64,000 nt of DNA. It comes from Variovorax paradoxus (GTDB lineage Bacteria; Pseudomonadota; Gammaproteobacteria; Burkholderiales; Burkholderiaceae_C). The position numbers were made by a program, and so were the translations under genes. Location: positions 62,001 through 126,000 of the forward strand of contig NZ_JAGGNW010000002.1 of the NCBI RefSeq assembly GCF_018614875.1. The letters are read 5' to 3'. The notes below the pieces were generated by a model. It was not told the origin of the DNA, searched no databases, and worked only from the letters and a program-made list of their open reading frames with translations. This document shows, in pieces, positions 10,629 through 18,537 of the stretch (position 1 is its first letter; every line of letters begins with the position of its first letter).

Positions 10629-12380
10629 ATGTCTTTTTCAAGAAGCGAACCCACGCCCGCGCGGGGCATGGGAGTGCTCGCGGCCACTGCCTCCGACCTG
10701 CCACCCGCACGCGCGCTCTGGGCGCGCATCGACCTGTGGCTGACGCAGCCGCGCTCGGCGCAGAGCATTCTGGTCTGGCTCGGCATCTATCTCGCCGCGG
10801 CCGCCAACTGGCCGTTGTGGAACGAGCTGGCGCGCATCGGCGGCGCGCCCAGCATCTACATGCCCACGATTGCCGCCATGGCGCTGCTCGTGGTGTGCGC
10901 CACGGTGGCACTGCTGTCCTTCACCGGGTGGTCGCGCTGGATGAAGCCGCTGTGGTTCGCGGTGGTGGTGCTGGCCGCGTTCGTCCAGCACTACATGCTC
11001 GAGTACCGGGTGGTGATGGACCCGACCATGATCGCCAACGTGCTGCAGACCGACCCGAACGAGGCGCGCGACCTCATGAGCTGGCGCATGGCGTTCCATG
11101 TGCTGCTGGTCATCCTGCTCCCGGCGCTGGCGCTCTGGCGCGCGCGCATCTTGCCGATGCGCTTCGTCTCCAAGCTCTGGCGCAACGCGGCGCTGCTGCT
11201 GCTCGCGGTGGCGGTGGCCCTGGTGGCTGCCGTGTCGATGAACCGGCAACTGGCGCCGCTGATGCGCAACAACGTTCAACTGCGCTACATGATGAACCCG
11301 GTGGCAAGCCTCTATTCGGCCGGTGCGGTGGTCTTCAGGCCGATGTTCAAGCGCAGCCGCAAGCTGATCCCCATCACGGCCGGAACGGCCCTGGGCGCGA
11401 GCTACGCGGACCAGGCGCGGCCGCCATTGTTCGTGCTGGTGGTGGGCGAGACGGCGCGGGCCGACCACTTCGGCCTCAACGGCTACGCGCGCGACACCAC
11501 GCCCGAGCTGGCGGCGCGCGGCGTGCTGAGCTACCGCGACGTGCATTCGTGCGGCACCAACACGCTCGCTTCGGTGCCGTGCATGTTCTCGCCGCTGGGC
11601 AAGCAGGGCTACGAATCGCGCAACGACGACTACGAGAACCTGGTCGACGTGCTGCAGGCCGCGGGGCTGGCGGTGCTGTGGCTCGACAACCAGGCCGGCT
11701 GCAAGGATGTCTGCGCGCGCATTCCGAACGCCTCCGCCTTCGACAGCCTGTCGCCGGCGCAGAAGAGCGCGTTGTGCGACGGCGAGGAATGCCTGGACGA
11801 CGTCATGCTCAAGGGGCTCGACGCGCGCATTGCCGCGCTGCCGGCCGAGCGCCGCGCGAAGGGCGTGGTGCTGGTCATGCACCAGATGGGCAGCCACGGG
11901 CCGGCCTACTACAAGCGCTCCGCACCGGACGTGAAGCGCTTCCTGCCCGAGTGCAAGACCAACGCGCTGGCCGAGTGCGGCCACGCGGAGCTGCAGAACG
12001 TCTACGACAACTCGATTGCCCAGACCGATCGTTTTCTGGGCCAGACCATCGACTGGCTCAAGGCGCAGTCGAACCAGTACGACCCGGCCTTGCTCTACGT
12101 GAGCGACCATGGCGAATCGCTTGGCGAATACGGCTTGTTCCTGCATGGCGTGCCTTACAGCTTTGCGCCGGAGGCCCAGAAGCACGTGCCGATGGTCACC
12201 TGGTTCGGCCAGGGCATGAGCGCGCGCCGCAAGCTGTCGCGCTCGTGCATGGAAGCGGGGCTCGACACACCGCTCACGCACGACAACCTCTACCACACGG
12301 TGCTGGGGCTGATGGACGTGAGCAATTCCACCTACAAGCCCGCGCTGGACGCGCTCGCCTCCTGCCGGAACAAGGCCTGA
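10629..12380 (+). CDS. eptA: Lipid A phosphoethanolamine transferase
   Basis: A 583-residue inner-membrane enzyme that transfers phosphoethanolamine from phosphatidylethanolamine to lipid A, lowering surface charge and giving polymyxin tolerance. About five hydrophobic helices occupy residues 45-220. The periplasmic sulfatase-fold domain follows, with ETARADHFGLNGYARDTTP (metal-binding Glu), the nucleophile Thr near residue 311 in CGTNTLASVPCMFSP, HQMGSHGPAYY and the metal site SDHGESLGEYGLFLHG. Length and motifs match chromosomal EptA/PmrC. The start at 10629 follows the TTCAG box. Position after two PAP2 genes and opposite a PmrAB-like pair makes this a coherent lipid A modification locus. 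Confidence 0.93.
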   Translation: MSFSRSEPTPARGMGVLAATASDLPPARALWARIDLWLTQPRSAQSILVWLGIYLAAAANWPLWNELARIGGAPSIYMPTIAAMALLVVCATVALLSFTGWSRWMKPLWFAVVVLAAFVQHYMLEYRVVMDPTMIANVLQTDPNEARDLMSWRMAFHVLLVILLPALALWRARILPMRFVSKLWRNAALLLLAVAVALVAAVSMNRQLAPLMRNNVQLRYMMNPVASLYSAGAVVFRPMFKRSRKLIPITAGTALGASYADQARPPLFVLVVGETARADHFGLNGYARDTTPELAARGVLSYRDVHSCGTNTLASVPCMFSPLGKQGYESRNDDYENLVDVLQAAGLAVLWLDNQAGCKDVCARIPNASAFDSLSPAQKSALCDGEECLDDVMLKGLDARIAALPAERRAKGVVLVMHQMGSHGPAYYKRSAPDVKRFLPECKTNALAECGHAELQNVYDNSIAQTDRFLGQTIDWLKAQSNQYDPALLYVSDHGESLGEYGLFLHGVPYSFAPEAQKHVPMVTWFGQGMSARRKLSRSCMEAGLDTPLTHDNLYHTVLGLMDVSNSTYKPALDALASCRNKA

Positions 12381-12395
12381 GACGCCGGGCGCTGT

Positions 12396-12977
12396 CTATT
12401 TCTTCTCGCGCGGCAGCCGCCCCATCAGGAAGAACTCGGTGTTCGGCTGCATGCCGCTGAAGCTGGCCAGCCGGTTGCTCAGGCCGAAGAAGGCGGTGAT
12501 GGCCGCGATGTCCCAGATGTCCTCGTCGTCGAAGCCGTGGGCATGCAGCGGCGGGAAGTCCGCATCGTCGACTTCGTGCGAGCGGTCGCAGACCTTCATC
12601 GCAAAGTCGAGCATCGCGCGCTGGCGCGGCGTGATGTCGGCCTTGCGGTAGTTCACCGCCACCTGGTCGGCCACCAGCGGCTTCTTCTCGTAGATGCGCA
12701 GCAGCGCACCGTGCGCCACCACGCAGTAGAGGCACCGATTGGCCGCGCTGGTGGTGGTGACGATCATCTCGCGGTCGCCCTTGGTGAGCGAACCTTCCTC
12801 CTTCAGCATCAGCGCGTCGTGGTACGCGAAGAAGGCGCGCCACTCGGCCGGCCGGCGCGCCAGTGCGAGGAACACGTTGGGCACGAAGCCCGCCTTTTCC
12901 TGCACGGCGAGGATCGCGATGCGGATGTCTTCCGGCAGGTCTTTCAGTTCGGCGAAGGGGTAGCGGTCGGCGGCCAT
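12396..12977 (-). CDS. AhpD/carboxymuconolactone decarboxylase-family peroxidase-related protein
   Basis: A 193-residue presumably cytoplasmic protein. The AhpD-like core has the redox pair and histidine in CLYCVVAHGA near residues 81-90, following EMIVTTTSAANR as in the uncharacterised peroxidase-related enzyme family. The C-terminal half, including DIWDIAAITAFFGLSNRLASF, is also typical. Such proteins usually act as thiol-dependent alkylhydroperoxidases, but a specific substrate is not known. It lies 61 bp downstream of the HAD lipoprotein on the same strand and may be the last gene of the ethanolamine transcript. Confidence 0.85.
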   Translation of the reverse strand: MAADRYPFAELKDLPEDIRIAILAVQEKAGFVPNVFLALARRPAEWRAFFAYHDALMLKEEGSLTKGDREMIVTTTSAANRCLYCVVAHGALLRIYEKKPLVADQVAVNYRKADITPRQRAMLDFAMKVCDRSHEVDDADFPPLHAHGFDDEDIWDIAAITAFFGLSNRLASFSGMQPNTEFFLMGRLPREKK

Positions 12978-13038
12978 GCTTGTCTCCTGGATGCGATGCC
13001 AGGATCATAGGCAAGTGCCGCCGCCTGCCGCCCGCGGC

Positions 13039-14298
13039 CTACTTCAAAGCCTTGCCCTGCGTTGCACCCAGCGGCGTGTGCAGCTGCGAAGCCACCCACT
13101 GGCCGGTGTTGTCGTCGCGGCCCTGCAGCAGGTAGCGCGTGTCGGGCTTGCCGTAGTTCTGCACCGCCATGGCCGAGAACTTGCCGATGTCGGTCTTCGG
13201 GTCGCGCAGGCGGTTCACGATCAGCACCTTCTTGGTGTCGGCGAAGTCGGCCATCATGTTCTGGTCGCCTTCGCTGTCGCCAGCAATGAAGCTCGGGCCG
13301 TAGCCGTATTTGCTGACCAGGAAGCGCTGGATGTTCTTCGTCTTGCCGGGGCCCTGTGTCTGGTCGTAGCCGCGCCGGTACTCGGGCTGGATCACGCCGT
13401 TGGCGTCGCGCTCCAGTTCCATCGCCAGCACGCGTTCGGGCGGGTTGTTGTAGCCGAAGGCGGGGTTCGACGAAATCTCCTTGATCACGTCGACGAAGGA
13501 CGCCGAGCACACCCACACGTCGAAGCCCGCGTTGCGGAACGCGGCATACAGCTCCTGCATCTCGGGCTGCAGCCGCAGGCCGTTCTTCCAGCTGACCGAG
13601 ACCACGCCCGCCTGGCCCGGCAGCGCGGCCGGCGAGGTCCATTTCACCTTGGCCACGGGCTCCTTCAGTTGCCAGGCCACGGTGGCGGCCGTGAGCTTGC
13701 GCACCTGAGCTTCGGTTGTGCCGACGAAGAGGTAGGTCACCCAGGGGTAGGCCGTGTCGTGGTCGAAGGTGTCGCCGATGGCCTCGTAGAGGTAGCGCAC
13801 CTTGGTGGTGAAGGCGATGTAGTGCGGGCTCAGTTTCACCGCGGCCAGTGGCTGGTTTCCCTTGAGGCCGCTGTAGTTCTGGTAGAGCCAGGTGTAGCTG
13901 GCCACGATGTCGGGCACCACGCGGTCGATGTTCACGGGTTGGCCGGCCGCGTTGTTGTGCGCGGGAAGAAAGTCCTTCTTGGGGATGTTCTTGCGCAGCG
14001 CCACCTCTAGCTGCGCGGGCGTGGCACCGAACACCAGGTTCTCGAGCTGGTAGATCAGCGAGGCTTCCTCGATGTCGAGGAACACGCTGGTGTTGTCCCA
14101 ATCGAAGACCACATAGGGCGGCCTGGCCGTGCTGTAGCCCGGGCTTGCCTTGCCGAGGCTGGCGATCAGGCCTTCGATCTGTGCCCGGTTGAAGGCGTCC
14201 CAGTGGCCGGGATTCAGGCCCTGGGAGGGCACGCTGGCGCAGCCGGCGGCGACGAGCGCGGCGGCCAGGGGTGTGAGAAGGACGAGTCGGCGTTGCAT
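13039..14298 (-). CDS. HAD-family phosphatase lipoprotein (phosphorylcholine/phosphoethanolamine phosphatase-like)
   Basis: A 419-residue exported lipoprotein: an N-terminal signal sequence ends in a lipobox VAAGC with Cys20. The HAD motif I is DWDNT at residues 66-70, motif II lies in VWVCSASFVDVI, and the acidic motif IV is GDSEGDQNMM near residue 340. Large secreted HAD phosphatases of this type include phosphorylcholine phosphatase of Pseudomonas. The gene follows eutC by 83 bp on the same strand, so it could release ethanolamine from phosphoethanolamine outside the cytoplasm and feed the permease and lyase. This role is inference from context; the fold and export signal are seen directly. 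Confidence 0.8.
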   Translation of the reverse strand: MQRRLVLLTPLAAALVAAGCASVPSQGLNPGHWDAFNRAQIEGLIASLGKASPGYSTARPPYVVFDWDNTSVFLDIEEASLIYQLENLVFGATPAQLEVALRKNIPKKDFLPAHNNAAGQPVNIDRVVPDIVASYTWLYQNYSGLKGNQPLAAVKLSPHYIAFTTKVRYLYEAIGDTFDHDTAYPWVTYLFVGTTEAQVRKLTAATVAWQLKEPVAKVKWTSPAALPGQAGVVSVSWKNGLRLQPEMQELYAAFRNAGFDVWVCSASFVDVIKEISSNPAFGYNNPPERVLAMELERDANGVIQPEYRRGYDQTQGPGKTKNIQRFLVSKYGYGPSFIAGDSEGDQNMMADFADTKKVLIVNRLRDPKTDIGKFSAMAVQNYGKPDTRYLLQGRDDNTGQWVASQLHTPLGATQGKALK

Positions 14299-14381
14299 GG
14301 TTTTGACCTTGTACTTGTGCAGGGATGAACGAGACCACGAGCGTACGAAACGCTCGTGACACTTCGACAAGGGGCTGGCGC

Positions 14382-15167
14382 TCAGCGCGGCAGTGGCGGC
14401 GCCGCCTGGCGTGATTCGAGCACCGCGAGATCGCTCTCGTCCTTGAGCCCGACGCCGGTCAGCCCCCGGCGCAAGCCCTCTCGCATCAGCCATGCCAGCT
14501 TGAACGCGGCGGCTTCGCAGGGCAGGCCTTCGGGGCGCACGTTCGAGATGCAGTTGCGCTCGGCATCGTGGCGGCCGCGCCGGGGCGAATGGGTCAGGTA
14601 GATGCCGAGGCTGTCCGGCGAACTGAGCCCCGGGCGCTCGCCGATCAGCATCACCGAAAGCACCGCGCCGAACAGCTCGCCCACCTCGTCGGCCAGGGCC
14701 ACGCGCGCCTGCGTGGCGATGACCACGGGGGCAAAGCGCGTCTCGGGCGGCAGCAGGGGGCGCAGCGCGGCCAGCAGCGGCGCGGCGTGGCGTGCCACGG
14801 CGAGCGAGGAGAGGCCGTCGCCGATGACCAGGCACACGTCGCAGTCGCGGCCAGCGCCCGCGCGCAGGCGCTCCGCGTCCGCGGGGTCGAGCTGCCGGCC
14901 GAGGTCGGGGCGGCGCAGGTAGGTGGTGCGGTCTTCTGCGCGGCTGCGTGCCCGCGCCACTTCCCAGTGCTGTTCGCGCAGCGTGGCTTCGAGCGCGTCG
15001 ACGTCGAGCGCCGCATGGATGGCATCGCGCGCCATGGCATGGGCCCAGCCGAAGCGCAGCGTCTCGTCGGTCGGCATGCCGGCGCCGGCGCGGCCCAGCG
15101 CCAGGCGCGCCGGGGTGGCCGAACGCCATTGGGCCCAGGGGTTGGGGGTGACGGCGTCCATGCTCAT
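14382..15167 (-). CDS. eutC: Ethanolamine ammonia-lyase small subunit
   Basis: A 261-residue subunit of the adenosylcobalamin-dependent ethanolamine ammonia-lyase, which splits ethanolamine into acetaldehyde and ammonia. Family hallmarks are the N-terminal TPARLALGRAG segment, CDVCLVIGDGLSSLAV, MLIGERPGLSSPDSLGIYLT and the C-terminal ERNCISNVRPEGL. It starts with ATG at 15167 overlapping the eutB stop by 4 bp (ATGA), so the subunits are coupled. A second ATG six bases on is possible. No microcompartment shell genes are nearby, so this is the simple form of the pathway. Confidence 0.95.
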   Translation of the reverse strand: MSMDAVTPNPWAQWRSATPARLALGRAGAGMPTDETLRFGWAHAMARDAIHAALDVDALEATLREQHWEVARARSRAEDRTTYLRRPDLGRQLDPADAERLRAGAGRDCDVCLVIGDGLSSLAVARHAAPLLAALRPLLPPETRFAPVVIATQARVALADEVGELFGAVLSVMLIGERPGLSSPDSLGIYLTHSPRRGRHDAERNCISNVRPEGLPCEAAAFKLAWLMREGLRRGLTGVGLKDESDLAVLESRQAAPPLPR

Positions 15168-16558
15168 GAGCCAAGCGCGGCCAGCCCGCTCATGTCCGCC
15201 AGCAGGCGGTTGGCCGAAGGCGGCGCGAGCTGCCCCGCCGCATCGGTGATCTGCATGCGCTGCAGCCAGGCCTCGAATTCGGGTGCGCGCTTCAGACCCA
15301 GCGTCTGGCGCAGGAACAGCGCGTCGTGGAACGAGGTGCTCTGGTAGTTGAGCATCACGTCGTCGGCGCCCGGAATGCCCATGATGAAATTGATGCCCGC
15401 GGTGCCCAGCAGCACGAGCAGGTTGTCCATGTCGTCCTGGTCGGCCTCGGCATGGTTGGTGTAGCAGATGTCGCAGCCGATGGGCAGGCCCAGCAGCTTG
15501 CCGCAGCAATGGTCTTCGAGCCCGGCGCGGATGATCTGCTTGCCGTCGTACAGGTATTCGGGCCCGATGAAGCCGACCACCGTGTTGATCAGCAGCGGCT
15601 TGTAGCGCCGCGCCAGCGCATACGCGCGCACCTCGCAGGTCTGCTGGTCGACGCCGAAATTGGCATTGGCCGAGAGCGCGCTGCCCTGGCCGGTTTCGAA
15701 GTACATCACGTTGTTGCCGACCGTGCCCCGGTTCAGTGCCAGCGCCGCGGCATACGCTTCGTCGAGCAGCTCGGGCGTGACGCCGAAAGAGAGGTTCGCC
15801 TTCTCGGTGCCCGCGATCGACTGGAACACCAGGTCCACCGGCGCGCCGGCTTCGGCGAGCTTGAGCGTGTTGGTCACGTGCGTGAGCACGCAGCTTTGGG
15901 TGGGAATCTCGAAGCGCTGGATCACCTCGTCGAGCATGTGCAGCAGGCGGCCCAGCACCGACATGCTGTCCGACACCGGATTGAGGCCGATCACCGCATC
16001 GCCCGCGCCATAGAGCAGCCCGTCGAGCGTGGAGGCCGCCACGCCGCGCAGGTCGTCGGTCGGATGGTTGGGCTGCAGGCGCACGGCCAGGTGGCCGGGC
16101 AGGCCGATGGTGTCGCGGAAGCGCGTGACCACGCAGCACTTTTTGGCGACAGACACCAGGTCCTGGTTGCGCATGAGCTTGGACACGGCCGCCACCATCT
16201 CGGGCGTGAGGCCTGGCGCGAGCGCGGTGAGCGTGGCCGTGGTGGCTTCTTCCGACAACAGCCAGTTGCGGAAGTCGCCCACCGTGAGGTGCGACACCGG
16301 CGCGAAGGCCTGCGCGTCGTGGCTGTCGACGATGAGGCGCGTGATGTTGTCGCTCTCGTAGGGAATCAGCGCTTCGCTCAGGAACCGCTTGAGCGGCGTC
16401 TCGGCCAGCACATGGCGCGCCGCCATGCGCTGCTGCGCGGTGGCCGCGCCGATTTCCGCCAGGTAGTCGCCCGAGCGCGCCGGGCTGGCCACGGCCATGA
16501 CCTGCTTCAGGTCGTCGAAGGCGAAGACCTGGCCGGCGATGGTGGTGCGGTAGCGCAT
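15164..16558 (-). CDS. eutB: Ethanolamine ammonia-lyase large subunit
   Basis: A 464-residue catalytic TIM-barrel subunit of ethanolamine ammonia-lyase. The sequence follows the family throughout: SHLTVGDFRNWLLS, RFRDTIGLPGHLAVRLQPNH, GLLYGAGDAVIGLNPVSDS, FQSIAGTEKANLSFGV, MYFETGQGSALSANANFGVD, and the C-terminal TNHAEADQDDMDNL and YQSTSFHDALFLRQ. The length matches the usual 450-470. It begins 7 bp after the ethanolamine permease stop and overlaps eutC by 4 bp. No aldehyde dehydrogenase for the acetaldehyde product lies in the operon, so that step must be supplied elsewhere. Confidence 0.96.
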   Translation of the reverse strand: MRYRTTIAGQVFAFDDLKQVMAVASPARSGDYLAEIGAATAQQRMAARHVLAETPLKRFLSEALIPYESDNITRLIVDSHDAQAFAPVSHLTVGDFRNWLLSEEATTATLTALAPGLTPEMVAAVSKLMRNQDLVSVAKKCCVVTRFRDTIGLPGHLAVRLQPNHPTDDLRGVAASTLDGLLYGAGDAVIGLNPVSDSMSVLGRLLHMLDEVIQRFEIPTQSCVLTHVTNTLKLAEAGAPVDLVFQSIAGTEKANLSFGVTPELLDEAYAAALALNRGTVGNNVMYFETGQGSALSANANFGVDQQTCEVRAYALARRYKPLLINTVVGFIGPEYLYDGKQIIRAGLEDHCCGKLLGLPIGCDICYTNHAEADQDDMDNLLVLLGTAGINFIMGIPGADDVMLNYQSTSFHDALFLRQTLGLKRAPEFEAWLQRMQITDAAGQLAPPSANRLLADMSGLAALGS

Positions 16559-16565
16559 GTTTGCT

Positions 16566-17987
16566 TCACGCGGAGGTGGTCGAGGAAAGCATCTCGTCGG
16601 GCGCCGCCGCCTTGCGTTGTGCCGAAGTCAGCAGGAAATAGCCATAGGCCGCCGCCATCAGCGCCAGGAACAGCACCGTCAGCATGAAGTTGAACCAGAC
16701 CATGGCGCCGAGGCACACCACGCCCAGGCCGAGCGCGATGGCAGGGAACACCGGATAGAACGGTGCGCGGTAGGTGCGCAGCAGGTCGGGCTCGCTCTTG
16801 CGCAGCCTGAAGAGCGCGGCCATCGAGATCAGGTACATCACGATGGCGCCGAGCACCGCCATGGTCACGATGTTGGCGGTGAGCGTCTGGCCGCCGAACT
16901 GCACCCACTCGTCGCTGAAGATGGCCACCACGCCGATCACGCCGCCGGCCAGCAGCGCGCGGTGCGGCGTGTCGAAGCGCGGGCTCAGGCCCGCGAAGTA
17001 GCGCGGCAGGTAGCCCGCGCGCGCCAACGCGAAGATCTGGCGCGAATAGCCCATGATGATCCCGTGGAACGAGGCAATCAGCCCGAACAGGCCGATCCAC
17101 ACCAGCATGTGCAGCCAGCCGCTGTTGTCGCCCACCACCGCTTTCATGGCCTGCGGCAGCGGGTCGTTGATGTTGGCGAGCTTGCGCCAGTCGCCCACGC
17201 CGCCCGCGAAGATCATCACGCCGAAGGCCAGCACCACCAGCGTGACGATGCCCGTGGTGTAGGCGATGGGAATGGTGCGGTGCGGATCGCGCGCCTCTTC
17301 GGCCGCCATGGCCGCGCCCTCGATGGCCAGGAAGAACCAGATCGCGAACGGAATGGACGCGAAGATGCCCGAGATGGCCGCGCCGTTGAACACGCTGCCG
17401 CCGGCCCAGCCGTTGGCGACGAAGTTGGCCATGGTCCAGCCCGGCGCGACCACGCCCATGAACACCAGCAGCTCGAAGATCGCGAGCACCGTCACGAACA
17501 GCTCGAAGGCCGCCGCGATGCCGATGCCGATCCAGTTGAGCCCGATGAAGATCACGTAGGCGCCCAGCGCGAACCACTTGGGGTTGATGCCGGGGAACTG
17601 CACGTTGAGGTAGGCGCCGATGGCCAGCGCGATGGCCGGCGGCGCGAAGACGAATTCGATCAGCGTGGCAAAGCCCGCCACGAAGCCGCCAGTCGGCCCG
17701 AAGGCGCGCCGCGCATAGGCGAAGGGGCCGCCCGCATGCGGGATGGCGGTGGAGAGCTCGGTGAAGCTGAAGATGAAGGTGGTGTACATCGTGGCCACCA
17801 GCACCGTGGCCACCAGGAAGCCGAGCGTGCCGGCGGTGTTCCAGCCGTAGCTCCAACCAAAGTATTCACCCGAAATGACCAGGCCCACGGCGATGCCCCA
17901 GAGCTGGACGGGGCCGAGAACCTTCTTCAGGTGGCCGGTGCCTGCGGGAGAAGCGGCTGCGGCCGGCGTGACTGCGGTGGAATGCAT
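16566..17987 (-). CDS. eat: Ethanolamine permease (APC superfamily)
   Basis: A 473-residue inner-membrane transporter with about twelve hydrophobic helices. Features of the Eat group are GIAVGLVISGEYFGWSYGW near the N-terminus, IPHAGGPFAYARRAFGP, and the APC-type loop AMAAEEARDPHRTIPIAY. It brings ethanolamine into the cell for EutBC. The ATG at 17987 is preceded by GAGGAAG at a good distance; a longer in-frame extension does not resemble the family. It is the first gene of the leftward eat-eutB-eutC run. Confidence 0.93.
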   Translation of the reverse strand: MHSTAVTPAAAASPAGTGHLKKVLGPVQLWGIAVGLVISGEYFGWSYGWNTAGTLGFLVATVLVATMYTTFIFSFTELSTAIPHAGGPFAYARRAFGPTGGFVAGFATLIEFVFAPPAIALAIGAYLNVQFPGINPKWFALGAYVIFIGLNWIGIGIAAAFELFVTVLAIFELLVFMGVVAPGWTMANFVANGWAGGSVFNGAAISGIFASIPFAIWFFLAIEGAAMAAEEARDPHRTIPIAYTTGIVTLVVLAFGVMIFAGGVGDWRKLANINDPLPQAMKAVVGDNSGWLHMLVWIGLFGLIASFHGIIMGYSRQIFALARAGYLPRYFAGLSPRFDTPHRALLAGGVIGVVAIFSDEWVQFGGQTLTANIVTMAVLGAIVMYLISMAALFRLRKSEPDLLRTYRAPFYPVFPAIALGLGVVCLGAMVWFNFMLTVLFLALMAAAYGYFLLTSAQRKAAAPDEMLSSTTSA

Positions 17988-18092
17988 GGGGGGCTTCCTC
18001 TTTGGGCGGATGTTGACAGTGCGTATCCAGCAAAGCAAGGCCCGTTCCATCGCTGGCCATAATCGTGCTTTTCCAATCTCCCGAGGTGTTCA

Positions 18093-18518
18093 GTGAAGTC
18101 TTCTTCTTCGTCTCTCTTCTTCTGTGCCGCTCTCGTCTCGTTGTGTGCGGTGTCCACCGCCTGGGCGCAGTCGGCGCCCGTCACCACGCCGAGCGGCCTG
18201 GTCTATCAGTCGCTGAAGGAAGGCACCGGCGCATCGCCCGCCGCCACCGACGTGGTCAAGGTGCACTACCGCGGCACCTTCCCCGACAGCGGCAAGGAAT
18301 TCGACAGCTCCTACAGCCGCGGCGAGCCCACCGAGTTTCCGCTCAACGGCGTGATCCCCTGCTGGACGGAAGGCGTGCAGAAGATGAAGCCGGGCGGCAA
18401 GGCCAAGCTGACCTGCCCGCCGGCCATCGCCTACGGTTCGCGCGGCGCGGGCGGGGTGATTCCTCCGAACGCCACGCTCAACTTCGAGGTCGAGCTGGTT
18501 TCCGTCAAGAAGCGCTGA
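18093..18518 (+). CDS. Secreted FKBP-type peptidyl-prolyl cis-trans isomerase
   Basis: A 141-residue single-domain FKBP. A signal peptide ends near residue 25 (VSTAWAQS), placing the enzyme in the periplasm. The catalytic domain shows VKVHYRGTFPDSGKEFDSSY, NGVIPCWTEGVQKMKPGGKA, AYGSRGAGGVIPPNATLNFE and ends FEVELVSVKKR. It catalyses proline isomerisation in folding envelope proteins. The start is a GTG preceded by CCGAGG. It is convergent with opgD across 19 bp. Confidence 0.92.
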   Translation: MKSSSSSLFFCAALVSLCAVSTAWAQSAPVTTPSGLVYQSLKEGTGASPAATDVVKVHYRGTFPDSGKEFDSSYSRGEPTEFPLNGVIPCWTEGVQKMKPGGKAKLTCPPAIAYGSRGAGGVIPPNATLNFEVELVSVKKR

Positions 18519-18537
18519 TCAGCAGATATCGAAGAAC

